Shown: positions 17,496 to 26,205 of the stretch, piece by piece
Layout: each line of letters opens with the position of its first letter
Position numbering within the stretch: the first letter of the stretch is position 1
From: Neobacillus niacini
GTDB taxonomy: Bacteria; Bacillota; Bacilli; Bacillales; Cytobacillaceae
DNA length: 64,000 nucleotides
Assembly: GCF_023715785.1 (NCBI RefSeq)
Contig: NZ_JAMBOX010000019.1
Location: 27,921 to 91,920, forward strand
Direction: 5' to 3'
Position numbers and translations under genes: made by a program
The notes under the pieces: model-generated
What the model was told of the DNA's origin: nothing
What the model saw: the letters and a program-made list of their open reading frames with translations, nothing else
Database searches by the model: none

Positions 17496-18044
17496 TTAGT
17501 TTAATTGCTTTATAAACTCTCTCATAAAGCCCGGAAGATCAGGCCAGGCGTGACCGGATACAAGATTTCCTTCCACATGGAGATGGTTTTCGATATAGGT
17601 CGCTCCAGCCGCTTCTACATCTGGCTTGCAGGCGATATACGCTGTCAATTCGCGTCCTTCCATATACTGGCGAACCGTTGTCAGAATCAGGCTTGCGTGA
17701 CAAATGGCGCCAACTGGCTTGTTGGCTTCAAAGAAATGGGCCACGATTCTTGGCACGTTTTCATTGAGACGGATGTATTCCGGTGCTCTTCCTCCTGGAA
17801 TAATCAGGCCGTCGTACTCCTCAGGTTTCACATCCTCAAAGGCTGTTTGGGCTTCAATTAAGTATCCTTTACTTTCCGTATAAGTATCCCAGCCGATGAA
17901 ATCATGAACGACCGTCTGCAGCTTCTTTTTCGATGGTGCAGCAATTTGCACATCAAACCCTTCCTCGAGGCAGCGGAAATACGGATAAAAAATCTCCAGC
18001 GCCTCCACCGCATCACCGGCCAAAATCAGAACCTTTTTTGTCAT
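17496..18044 (-). CDS. DJ-1/PfpI family protein
   Basis: 182 residues. The class I glutamine amidotransferase-like fold of DJ-1/PfpI is marked by KVLILAGDAVEALE at the start, the DGLIIPGGRAPEYIR segment and the nucleophile elbow GAICHAS with the reactive Cys. The EALE Glu near residue 15 matches the Glu that hydrogen-bonds the Cys in this family. Members act as proteases, glyoxalases or deglycases and as oxidative-stress proteins; which one applies cannot be told. It is monocistronic. Confidence 0.85.
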   Translation of the reverse strand: MTKKVLILAGDAVEALEIFYPYFRCLEEGFDVQIAAPSKKKLQTVVHDFIGWDTYTESKGYLIEAQTAFEDVKPEEYDGLIIPGGRAPEYIRLNENVPRIVAHFFEANKPVGAICHASLILTTVRQYMEGRELTAYIACKPDVEAAGATYIENHLHVEGNLVSGHAWPDLPGFMREFIKQLN

Positions 18045-18218
18045 TTTTAAAACTCCCCTCTTTGAAAAAATAGGGCAATTGCCCTTTATCTATATATTCA
18101 TCATTTGGTTAGAATTTCCTTTTATGATTGTCGACAAAGTTAACAAAATGTTCAGGAATCGTCAGGTTTTTGAATGGTAAGATTTAATTGGACTTTGAAA
18201 AAAGAAAGGATGTGCCGC

Positions 18219-19127
18219 ATGGCTTATAAGCCCCGATTGGAACCCGATATAATAAAGATTTTGAGGTTGTTAAATGCAAGAGGAAATTTGACCGAACAAG
18301 AAAAGAGGTATTTTGAAGGCAAGAAAAAGGGCTTTGAAGGGGAAGTGTTTTTCGACCAAGTGGTGACCGAACCACTTGAGTGTGAAGGTCTTGTTATAAA
18401 CGACTTGCTGTTGAAATTTAATAATACTTATTTTCAGATTGATACAACGATTATTTTTAAAGACACGATTAAGCTTTTTGATGTTAAAAACTTTCAAGGA
18501 GAATATTATTACGAAGAGGGCCGGTTCTACGCCATAAATGGAAGCGAACGAGATGACCCGCTCGTTCAGTTGGAGCGATGTGTATCCCATTTCCGCCAAT
18601 TGCTTTATAGCCTCGGATACAAGGGGACTATTGAGGCCTATGTTGTCCATGTGAACCCCGAATTCACCTTATTCCAAGTACCTCGGACCTATCCAATTAT
18701 TTTTCCATCACAATTAAACAGCTTACGAAAAAAATTGAACAATAACCAGTTAAAATTGAACGATTGGCATCGGCGGCTGGCCGACAAATTAATTTCTCTT
18801 CATATCGTTGAATCACCTTATGATCTTTCACCGGCATATGATTTTGATTCTCTGAGAAAAGGTAACAATTGCGGGCGGTGTCAGTCGTTTTCTATTACGC
18901 TTAATGACAGAATTTTGACGTGTAACAATTGCGGGCATCAGGAGACGGTAGAATCAGCGATTTTGCGTGGCATTGGGGAGATTAAACTGCTTTTTCCAGA
19001 AATGAAAATTACGGTTAATGTGGTTTATGAGTGGTGTGGTGGGGTTTGGTCAAAATGGGTAATTAGAAATGTTTTGAAGAAGCACTTTAAGGCGACGGGA
19101 TATGGAAAATGGTGCTTTTACGAGTGA
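18219..19127 (+). CDS. NERD-domain nuclease-like protein with zinc ribbon (paralog 2)
   Basis: The ATG at 18219 follows AAAGGATGT by six bases, giving 302 residues; the frame extends upstream to another ATG without a ribosome site. It is collinear with paralog 1 at 7938. It has the NERD core GFEGEVFF, FQIDTT, DVKNF (D-x-K in place of E-x-K), the shared DPLVQLERC and VVHVNPEFTLFQ blocks, the four-cysteine ribbon CGRC...CNNCGHQE and the EMKITVNVVYEWCGG end. I estimate roughly half of the residues as identical by eye. Like paralog 1 it is followed by a terminator and then a hairpin-forming tandem array, here of a different sequence family. Confidence 0.85.
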   Translation: MAYKPRLEPDIIKILRLLNARGNLTEQEKRYFEGKKKGFEGEVFFDQVVTEPLECEGLVINDLLLKFNNTYFQIDTTIIFKDTIKLFDVKNFQGEYYYEEGRFYAINGSERDDPLVQLERCVSHFRQLLYSLGYKGTIEAYVVHVNPEFTLFQVPRTYPIIFPSQLNSLRKKLNNNQLKLNDWHRRLADKLISLHIVESPYDLSPAYDFDSLRKGNNCGRCQSFSITLNDRILTCNNCGHQETVESAILRGIGEIKLLFPEMKITVNVVYEWCGGVWSKWVIRNVLKKHFKATGYGKWCFYE

Positions 19128-19195
19128 GTTGGCGAGTGATGATACATTTTTTATTTTGCTCGTTCCCTATTGAGGGCGTATAAATAATGTTTTCG

Positions 19196-19222
19196 TGCGC
19201 CAATAGGTTGGCGCATTTTTTT
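19196..19222 (+). terminator. Terminator of NERD paralog 2
   Basis: Perfect stem TGCGCCAA / TTGGCGCA with loop TAGG followed by TTTTTTT. Confidence 0.9.
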
Positions 19223-19240
19223 GTGGTGCAGGTTTATCAT

Positions 19241-19690
19241 ATTGGCGTAGTGGAACCCGGTTTTCTCGCCTTTCACTACTCCTATAACCTTTATTGGTGT
19301 AGTCAGACCTGGTTTTTTCGCTTTCCACTGCTTCTATAACCTTTATTGGTGTAGTCGAACCCGTTTTTCCCGCCTTCCACTGCACCTATAACCTTTATTG
19401 GCGTAGTCGAACCCGGTTTTTTCGCCTTCCACTGCACCTATAACCTTTATTGGCGTAGTGGAACCTGGATTTTTCACCTCCCACTGCTCCTATAACCTTT
19501 ATTGGCGTAGTCGAACCTGGATTTCCCCCGACCACTACTCCTATAACCTTTATTGGCGTAGTCGAACCTGGATTTTCCCCCGACCACTACTCCTATAACC
19601 TTTATTGGCGTAGTCGAACCTGGATTTTTCCCCTTCCACTACACCTATCACCTTTATTCTTGTAGTCGTACCCGAATTTTTTCCCTGCTC
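19241..19690 (+). repeat. Type B palindromic tandem array (8 units plus a decayed ninth, 52 bp)
   Basis: Units start at 19241, 19293, 19345, 19397, 19449, 19501, 19552 and 19604, and a degenerate ninth at 19656. Each reads ATTGG(C/T)GTAGT(C/G)GAACC, a T/C-rich middle, then CCACT(A/G)C and CTATAACCTTT. The GTAGT(C/G)GAA and TTCCACTAC segments are inverted and could form a stem. The intervals are near-copies of each other, so this is not a CRISPR. It begins 19 bases past the terminator of NERD paralog 2. A solitary relative is at 33201-33255. Confidence 0.95.
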
Positions 19691-19875
19691 CAAAATATAT
19701 TCGCCTCGCCTTTTTACCTCCTACAAGCAGCCATTCGCCAGTACATCCGGCTATATTCTGAAAATATAAATTTACAAATTACATTTTTGACATTTATTAC
19801 ATTGATACAGAAATAAATCCAATATATTCTTTTTATAAAGGGTACTCTATTTTTTAAAAGATAAAGGTGATGCAC
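19691..19875. other. AT-rich upstream region of esterase gene
   Basis: Contains no convincing ORF. A TTGACATTTATTAC stretch near 19786 could carry a -35 box; I could not match a good -10 with confidence. Confidence 0.3.
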
Positions 19876-20718
19876 TTGAAATGGTTAGGGTATAAAGGGG
19901 CACGGTATGTTGGATTCTTTTTTTTGCTGCTGCTTGCTTTTACAGCGTCCTTTACACAATATACAAGCGGGCAGGACCTGAATCAAAAGAACATGAAATA
20001 CGGATCAGATGTTAAACAGGCTTTGGACTTGTATGTGCCGAAAAACAACAGAGATAACCCGGTTATCATTTATGTCCATGGCGGGGGCTGGATGCGGGGG
20101 GATAAAGCCGATGTTGGGGATAAACCCGCTTTTTTTACCGATAAAGGTTATGTATTTGTTTCTGTTAATTATCGGCTTTTTCCAAATGCGGCCTACGAAG
20201 AAATGGCCACAGATGTCGCGACAGCGGTGAAATGGGTCTTTGACCATGCCGAACAGTATCAAATTGATATAAGGCGAATTAATTTAATGGGGCATTCGGC
20301 CGGAGGGCATCTGGTCAGCCTAATTGGCACCAACCAAAACTATTTGGAACAGGCCGGGCTGCCTCCAGGTACGATTCATTCAATCGTAAACTTGGACGGA
20401 CCAATTGATCTGGCGGAATTTCTTCAACGAAACAGCAAATATAAAACTGTTTTTGGTGAGGATGATCAAGTCTGGACAAAGGCATCTCCTATTACCTATG
20501 CGACCGAACAAAATTCACCGCCGATATTGCTTGTTTCACCCAAAAGGCCTTCTATATCTTCATTTATAGAAAGGACCGGTGATAAGGCCACAACTTTTGA
20601 AATTCATTCATTATCACATGGGGAGATTAAAAAACTGCTCGGCTCGGGGAATGCTCCGGAAGAAGCCAAAAACATGACAAAGGCCGTGGCCGATTTTTTG
20701 CATAATGTTAATTTCTAA
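19876..20718 (+). CDS. Alpha/beta hydrolase, carboxylesterase type (exported or membrane-anchored)
   Basis: The TTG at 19876, five bases after AAAGGTGA, is preferred to the ATG at 19870, which overlaps the ribosome site; this gives 280 residues. The N-terminus has one hydrophobic segment (VGFFFLLLLAFTA), a signal peptide or anchor. The esterase/lipase fold is marked by the oxyanion HGGGW, the nucleophile elbow GHSAGGH and a late SLSHGE His. The pattern DLYVPKN...NPVIIYVHGGG is that of BD-FAE-like feruloyl/acyl esterases. The substrate is unknown. Confidence 0.82.
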   Translation: MKWLGYKGARYVGFFFLLLLAFTASFTQYTSGQDLNQKNMKYGSDVKQALDLYVPKNNRDNPVIIYVHGGGWMRGDKADVGDKPAFFTDKGYVFVSVNYRLFPNAAYEEMATDVATAVKWVFDHAEQYQIDIRRINLMGHSAGGHLVSLIGTNQNYLEQAGLPPGTIHSIVNLDGPIDLAEFLQRNSKYKTVFGEDDQVWTKASPITYATEQNSPPILLVSPKRPSISSFIERTGDKATTFEIHSLSHGEIKKLLGSGNAPEEAKNMTKAVADFLHNVNF

Positions 20719-20722
20719 TAAT

Positions 20723-20760
20723 CAAAAACACGCGGTCGAAAATCGAGCCGCGTGTTTTTG
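20723..20760. terminator. Bidirectional terminator
   Basis: AAAAACACGCGG...CCGCGTGTTTTT with an inner TCGA / TCGA pair, between convergent genes; T-runs are present on both strands. Confidence 0.9.
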
Positions 20761-20766
20761 ATTAGT

Positions 20767-21084
20767 TTAGAATCTCTCTGTTTTTGGGCTGCATCTCTTT
20801 CTTGTGAAAATAAAGAGACTGCCACCGAGTGTAAATACAGAGATAAATTTGCTCGCCAGAATTAGATAGGAAGTGGTTTGATAGTCTACGGTGATATGCG
20901 GGAGTACAATCAGGGCATAAATAACAAGCAGCCCAAAGGCAAGAATCGAATAGGCATTATTAAATGCCCTCTTGATAATTTCCTCACTTTTTTCTTCTCC
21001 GAGGTTTGTAAAAATAATAATCGTATAGGCCAAAACTAAAATAATGAAATAAGTCAATCCAGCGATGGCTAACTGGATACTCAT
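20767..21084 (-). CDS. Small membrane protein of unknown function
   Basis: A 105-residue protein with three hydrophobic segments (about residues 4-27, 46-63 and 72-94) and a basic C-terminus. AAAGGAGG lies nine bases before the ATG, so it is likely a real gene. I do not recognise the family. It is a single gene between two terminators, next to an esterase. Confidence 0.65.
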   Translation of the reverse strand: MSIQLAIAGLTYFIILVLAYTIIIFTNLGEEKSEEIIKRAFNNAYSILAFGLLVIYALIVLPHITVDYQTTSYLILASKFISVFTLGGSLFIFTRKRCSPKTERF

Positions 21085-21232
21085 TTTTATCTTCCTCCTT
21101 TATTTATTTACAGTCTCGCCCCTCTCTTCATATATGACTTGTACCCATCCCCAAGTAATAAGGAGCCTGCCACACAAGGGCATACTAATCCCACAGCGAC
21201 AGACTCCACCTAAACATGCACAATTATTTCTA

Positions 21233-21271
21233 TCAAAAAATATATCCACCTTTATTATCACATAAAGGTGG
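21233..21271 (-). terminator. Terminator of the ywrDBA genes
   Basis: Perfect 10-bp stem CCACCTTTAT / ATAAAGGTGG with loop TATCAC. On the minus strand ATATATTTTTTG follows. Confidence 0.85.
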
Positions 21272-21351
21272 ATCATTTTGAAGGGTTTCGCTCCCCTAAA
21301 CCGTTTTCTTCATAAAATAGACATTTCCCCCGCTACAGTATCTCGAGAATA

Positions 21352-21882
21352 TCAAATCCCCGTAACAGCGCCGACCGCCAAGGCAATGACGATGACGAGC
21401 GCCGGGTGCCACTTGAGTTTTTCCAGCATCAAATAACTTCCGATCAATAGGACAATTGTGTAGACGGGACCGAGGCCGATGAAAGAGTCCTTGGCAAATT
21501 GGTATGTCATGACGCCAAGCAGAACGGCGATGATTGGCCGTACAATGCTGGAGATGTTTTTGACCTGCGGTTTGTCCTTATATTTCAACAATACCGCCAT
21601 CAAGACGAGCATCAGAATGATGGACGGGGCAACGGAGGCAAACAGCGCAACCAAGCTTCCGATGACACCGCCTTCTGTGTAACCAATATAGGCAGCCAGT
21701 TTTGTAGCGATAGGGCCAGGCAAAGAATTGCCTACCGCCAGCACTTCACTGAATTCCTGTCTTGACATCCAGCCATAGTTCCCGACCACTTCATTTTCAA
21801 TTAATGGGATCGAGGCAGGCCCGCCGCCATATCCTAATATCCCCGGAATAAAGAAGGCCATGAAAATCTGCCAGTAAATCAT
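21352..21882 (-). CDS. ywrA: Chromate-type transporter half, YwrA-like
   Basis: A 176-residue CHR-family half protein with about six hydrophobic segments. The family signatures GILGYGGGPASIPLIENEVV and GNSLPGPIATKLAAYIGY are present. Split CHR transporters work as pairs of short chains with opposite topology. The partner gene lies directly upstream with an ATGA overlap. B. subtilis has the same pair (ywrA, ywrB, about 178 and 197 residues) next to a gamma-glutamyltransferase homolog, ywrD, exactly as here. Chromate export is the family assignment; the true substrate may differ. Confidence 0.88.
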   Translation of the reverse strand: MIYWQIFMAFFIPGILGYGGGPASIPLIENEVVGNYGWMSRQEFSEVLAVGNSLPGPIATKLAAYIGYTEGGVIGSLVALFASVAPSIILMLVLMAVLLKYKDKPQVKNISSIVRPIIAVLLGVMTYQFAKDSFIGLGPVYTIVLLIGSYLMLEKLKWHPALVIVIALAVGAVTGI

Positions 21883-22490
21883 GAGTCGGACCTCCTATTT
21901 CCAAAAGGCAAAAATACGTAAATGATCAAGACTAAAATCAGAATGGCCGGGTGTACTTGGAAGCCTTCCGTTAAAATGAGAGACCCAATAATGATGGCAA
22001 TTCCTTTTGTCCAGCCAAGTGTTTTTCCCGACTTCTTGGTGAAATCCCAGGTCATGGTAGCCAACATGACCGCCACCACTGGTACGACCGACATCGACAT
22101 ATGCTGAACCCAAGGCACATCTTTGTATTTCTGCAATAATTGCAGCAAGAAAATCATCATCAATGCCGTTGGGGCCACAGTCGCCAGCAGGGCACCAATA
22201 CAGCCCATAACACCGCAAACCCGATATCCAATATAGCCACCCATTTTTGTCGCAATGGGACCAGGCATAGTATTCGCAATCGCCAGGGTATCCGCGAATT
22301 CCTCTTCTGTCATCCACTTATATTTCTTTACTGCTTCTTGATGGACAAGTGGAATGGAGGATGGTCCCCCGCCAAAACCTAACATGCCAACGCGAAAAAA
22401 CGCTGCGATCACATCCCAATTTCTTCTCCAATACGGGCGTGGATTGGATGAAGAATCAGACGTTTTTTCCTTCGCTAGTGCATTTACCAA
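21879..22490 (-). CDS. ywrB: Chromate-type transporter half, YwrB-like
   Basis: 203 residues, the larger half of a split CHR transporter. The signatures are GMLGFGGGPSSIPLVHQEAV and ANTMPGPIATKMGGYIGY. A hydrophilic N-terminal extension of about 25 residues precedes the first membrane segment. Its start overlaps the end of the gamma-glutamyltransferase gene by seven bases and its stop overlaps the ywrA start, so all three are translationally coupled. Confidence 0.88.
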   Translation of the reverse strand: MVNALAKEKTSDSSSNPRPYWRRNWDVIAAFFRVGMLGFGGGPSSIPLVHQEAVKKYKWMTEEEFADTLAIANTMPGPIATKMGGYIGYRVCGVMGCIGALLATVAPTALMMIFLLQLLQKYKDVPWVQHMSMSVVPVVAVMLATMTWDFTKKSGKTLGWTKGIAIIIGSLILTEGFQVHPAILILVLIIYVFLPFGNRRSDS

Positions 22491-24088
22491 GCCGCGATAG
22501 CTCCGTCCGTCCGTGATTCCGTGCCACCCTGAAGCACACCTGTTTTATTGTCTCTCCAGATAATTTGACCACGCCCGAAGCTTCCCCCTTCTGGAGTTAC
22601 ATGTACTTCATGACCTTTGCGGGCTAGCGCCTGGACTAAATAGTTAGGAAATTCCGGTTCAACGTGAACCGATTTTCCCTTCATCCACTGCCATCTCGGC
22701 ATGTCTAATGCCGCCTGTGGATTCAATAAATAATCAATCGTATTTGTAATCACCTGAAAATGTCCTTGTGGCTGCATGTAACCTCCCATTACCCCGAATG
22801 GACCAACCGCTTGGCCATCCTTTGTTAAAAATCCCGGTATAATGGTATGATACGTTCTTTTCCCTGGTTTTAGTACATTTGGATGCGACTCATCGAGGGA
22901 GAAGTCAGCGCCGCGATTCTGCAAGGCAATTCCCGTGCCAGGAATGACAATCCCAGAACCAAACCCCATATAATTACTTTGAATAAACGACACCATATTT
23001 CCTTCCTCGTCCGCAGCCGCCAAATAAACGGTACCGCCTTTAGGAAGTTCATATGGAACAGGGTCAGAGGCTGTATCGGTAATCACTTTGCTGCGCTCTT
23101 CGGCAAACTCGTCAGACAGCAATACCTCTGCCAAAATCGGCATATCTTCCGGTTCTGTGATGAACGCTTGACCATCGGTAAACGCCAGTTTCATCGCTTC
23201 GATTTGCTGATGGAGCGTTTCCGCGCTCTGCCAGGCAGGAGGAGACAATTTTTCGAAAATATTCAGTGCCATTAAGGCAACCATTCCTTGGCCATTTGGC
23301 GGAATTTCCCAAACATCATACCCCCTGTAATTCGTTGAAATCGGCGTTACCCATTTTGGCTCATATTTGCTTAAATCGGATTTAGAAAGGTAGCCATTGT
23401 GCTTTTTCATGAAGGCATCGATTTTTTCGGCAAGCTCTCCTTCATAAAATGAACGTGCTTCACTTTCGCCAATTGACTTTAAAGTTGCTGCATGATCCGG
23501 AGACTTCCAGACTTCGCCAATCTCAGGCGCTTCCCCCCCCGGTGCGAAGGTTTCAAACCACGCTTCGAACTCTTCTGTCGTGAAGTTCGCCTTAAATTTA
23601 TTATAGGCGAGCTTCCAATACTTCCCTAAAATCGGGGTGAGCGGGTATCCTTCCTCTGCATAACGGATGGCAGGCTGGAGCGCCTCCAGCAAAGATAATT
23701 TGCCAAATCGTTTTGATAATGCGGCCCATGCGGCGGGAACACCAGGTACTGTTACCGGGATGACGCCATGAATAGGCATTTTCTCATGCCCTAATTTTTT
23801 TAACGCTTCAACAGAAATGGATTGGGGTGCAGGTCCAGATGAATTCAATCCAAATAATTCATCCTTTACCCAAACTAAAGCAAATGCATCTCCGCCAATT
23901 CCATTTGAGGTCGGCTCCACTACAGTCAGGGCAGCCGCAGTTGCAATTGCTGCATCTATGGCATTTCCTCCCTTTTGCAAGATCTCAAGCCCTGCTTGAG
24001 CAGCCAATGGCTGTGATGTGGCGACCATGCCTTTTTTGGCAAAAACAGTATGGCGTTTTGACGCAAAAGGGTGATATAAATAATCCAT
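22484..24088 (-). CDS. ywrD: Gamma-glutamyltransferase homolog, YwrD type
   Basis: 534 residues without a signal peptide, so probably cytosolic, unlike secreted Ggt. NAIDAAIATAAALTVVEPTSNGIGGDAF near residue 42 is the family substrate-site block (shown here as its first part NAIDAAIATA). The autocatalytic nucleophile is probably Thr 353 in KGGTVYLAAAD, where canonical enzymes have TTH; the second Thr is Val here. The enzyme hydrolyses or transfers gamma-glutamyl groups from glutathione-like peptides. It lies 106 bases after a peptide ABC importer and is fused by overlap to ywrB. GAGGAGG precedes the ATG. Confidence 0.88.
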   Translation of the reverse strand: MDYLYHPFASKRHTVFAKKGMVATSQPLAAQAGLEILQKGGNAIDAAIATAAALTVVEPTSNGIGGDAFALVWVKDELFGLNSSGPAPQSISVEALKKLGHEKMPIHGVIPVTVPGVPAAWAALSKRFGKLSLLEALQPAIRYAEEGYPLTPILGKYWKLAYNKFKANFTTEEFEAWFETFAPGGEAPEIGEVWKSPDHAATLKSIGESEARSFYEGELAEKIDAFMKKHNGYLSKSDLSKYEPKWVTPISTNYRGYDVWEIPPNGQGMVALMALNIFEKLSPPAWQSAETLHQQIEAMKLAFTDGQAFITEPEDMPILAEVLLSDEFAEERSKVITDTASDPVPYELPKGGTVYLAAADEEGNMVSFIQSNYMGFGSGIVIPGTGIALQNRGADFSLDESHPNVLKPGKRTYHTIIPGFLTKDGQAVGPFGVMGGYMQPQGHFQVITNTIDYLLNPQAALDMPRWQWMKGKSVHVEPEFPNYLVQALARKGHEVHVTPEGGSFGRGQIIWRDNKTGVLQGGTESRTDGAIAAW

Positions 24089-24193
24089 TTGTCTTCCTCC
24101 TCGACACTCTCGGATTCCGTTAGAGTTCTTGTGTTAGTCTACGATTTGCTGAAAAGCAAGATTCCCCCTACTTAGTAGGTAGGAGGATGAATT

Positions 24194-25219
24194 TTATTGA
24201 TGTATGGACTGTCCGGCGAAATGGCAGGCAGCAAAATGATTCGGTTCGTATTCCTTCCACTCCGGTTTTTCTGCTGAACACCGGTCAGTTGCGATCGGGC
24301 ATCTTGTATGAAATGGACAGCCGCTTGGGGGATTTGCCGGATTTGGCAGATCTCCCTGCAATCGAACCCTGGTCCGGTTTCGATTGACGGAGGGTCTTGG
24401 AATGGCTGATAGCAGCGCCTGGGTGTAAGGATGCAACGGCCGCTCAAATAGGTCCCCTACGGAAGCCAACTCGACCGTATTCCCGAGATACATAACCAAA
24501 ACCCGATCGCAAAAGTAGCGGACAACCCCTAAATCATGCGAGATAAATAGATAGGAAAGGTTATATTTTTGCTGCAAGGATTTTAGTAGTTTTAAAACTT
24601 GCGCCTGCACGGAAACGTCAAGGGCGGAAACGGCTTCATCACAGATGACAAACGAAGGATGAAGGGCGATGGCACGGGCAATGCCAATTCGCTGCCGCTG
24701 GCCGCCGCTAAACTCATGAGGGTATTTATAAAAATGCTCCTCTTTTAAGCCTACTTCCTCCAATAGGCTAATGACCGTTTCCCGTTTTTCCTTGGCCGAC
24801 ATATTGGTATGCATTGTGAATACCTCTTCAAGCGCGTGACCAATTCGCTGGCGTGGATTTAATGAGGCAAACGGATCCTGAAAAATCATTTGCATCTGCT
24901 TCACAAATTTCAACTTTTCTTTTCTCTTTAAATCCTGAATTTCCGTATCCTGGAAAATCACTTTTCCGGCTGTTAATTCTTCCAATCCCAAAATGGCTCT
25001 CCCCAGAGTGGATTTACCGCAGCCGGATTCGCCTACAACCCCTAAACTCTCGCCTTCATAAAGCTGTAAGGAAACATTTTCGACTGCTTTGACGTCGCTT
25101 TGTTTCCGCTGGAGGATTCCTCCTTTAATAGGGAAATATTTTTTAATACCTTGAAGTTCCAGGAGCACCTTTGGTTCTGTCTTCTTGCTTGAAGCGATTT
25201 GTTCTGTTGAAACGGCCAT
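24194..25219 (-). CDS. Peptide ABC importer ATPase, OppF/DppF type
   Basis: 341 residues. Walker A is GESGCGKST, the signature FSGGQRQRIGIARAIA, Walker B FVICDEAVSALD and the H-loop ISHDLGVV. The C-terminal oligopeptide-transporter extension carries cysteines (PSGCPFHTRCPIATDRCSAEKP) that in relatives bind an iron-sulfur cluster. It partners the OppD-type ATPase encoded just upstream, whose stop overlaps this start. Confidence 0.92.
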   Translation of the reverse strand: MAVSTEQIASSKKTEPKVLLELQGIKKYFPIKGGILQRKQSDVKAVENVSLQLYEGESLGVVGESGCGKSTLGRAILGLEELTAGKVIFQDTEIQDLKRKEKLKFVKQMQMIFQDPFASLNPRQRIGHALEEVFTMHTNMSAKEKRETVISLLEEVGLKEEHFYKYPHEFSGGQRQRIGIARAIALHPSFVICDEAVSALDVSVQAQVLKLLKSLQQKYNLSYLFISHDLGVVRYFCDRVLVMYLGNTVELASVGDLFERPLHPYTQALLSAIPRPSVNRNRTRVRLQGDLPNPANPPSGCPFHTRCPIATDRCSAEKPEWKEYEPNHFAACHFAGQSIHQ

Positions 25220-26196
25220 CAGTGCACCTCCTCCTCAATTAGCCAGCAGCTGACCTTATGTGTGCCAGAGACGTTTGCTGCCTGTGGTTCTTTCGTTCGG
25301 CAGCGGTCTGTCGCAAATTTGCATCTGTCATGAAAGCGGCAGCCGGAAATCTGCTCATGTAAGCTTGGCAGCGATCCAGGGATAGGTTCTAGTTCAAAGT
25401 CAGGGTCATCAACATTAGGAACTGAATTTAACAGTCCGATCGTATACGGATGTTTCGGATTATTGAAGATTTCCTCCACACTTCCTTCTTCTACCTTCTT
25501 GCCCGCATACATGACCATGACACGATCGGCCACCTCAGCGACAACACCCATATCGTGGGTAATTAACATGACACCCATGTTATATTTTTCTTTCAAATCG
25601 TTAATCAAATCCAAGATTTGTGCCTGAATGGTAACATCAAGGGCGGTTGTAGGTTCATCGGCAATTAACAGTCCGGGATTACAAGATAAAGCAATGGCAA
25701 TCATTACCCGCTGGCGCATCCCGCCGCTCAACTCATGAGGATATTGATTCATTCTTTTTTCCGGATAGGGAATTCCGACCTGTTTTAAAAGCTCAATCCC
25801 TTGTTTCGTTGCTTCGCTCTTTGACAGGTTATGATGGAGCATTAACGGCTCGCGAATTTGGTAGCCGATTGTCAACACAGGATTTAACGCCGTCATTGGC
25901 TCTTGGAAGATCATCGAAATTTTATTGCCGCGGATTTGCCGCATTTTTTCCTGCGGCAAGTTATGAATCGGCGCCCCCTCAAACAGGACTTCACCGCTAG
26001 TAATTTTTCCGTTGCTTGGCAATAGACCCATAACCGAGAGAGAAGTGATACTTTTCCCACACCCCGATTCACCGACAATGCAGAGTGTTTCCCCTTTTTT
26101 AATAGAAAAGGAGACATCACGCACAGCAGGCAGCTGCCCGTCTGCTGTGCGGAATTCAGTCACAATGTTTTTGACTTCAAGTAATGTCTCTCCCAT
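25219..26196 (-). CDS. Peptide ABC importer ATPase, OppD/DppD type
   Basis: 325 residues. Walker A is GESGCGKSI, the signature LSGGMRQRVMIAIAL, Walker B LLIADEPTTALD and the H-loop ITHDMGVV. The C-terminal oligopeptide extension (ISGCRFHDRCKFATDRC) again shows the conserved cysteines. It lies nine bases after the binding-protein gene and overlaps the OppF-type gene by one base. Confidence 0.92.
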   Translation of the reverse strand: MGETLLEVKNIVTEFRTADGQLPAVRDVSFSIKKGETLCIVGESGCGKSITSLSVMGLLPSNGKITSGEVLFEGAPIHNLPQEKMRQIRGNKISMIFQEPMTALNPVLTIGYQIREPLMLHHNLSKSEATKQGIELLKQVGIPYPEKRMNQYPHELSGGMRQRVMIAIALSCNPGLLIADEPTTALDVTIQAQILDLINDLKEKYNMGVMLITHDMGVVAEVADRVMVMYAGKKVEEGSVEEIFNNPKHPYTIGLLNSVPNVDDPDFELEPIPGSLPSLHEQISGCRFHDRCKFATDRCRTKEPQAANVSGTHKVSCWLIEEEVH

Positions 26197-26205
26197 TTTT
26201 CAACC

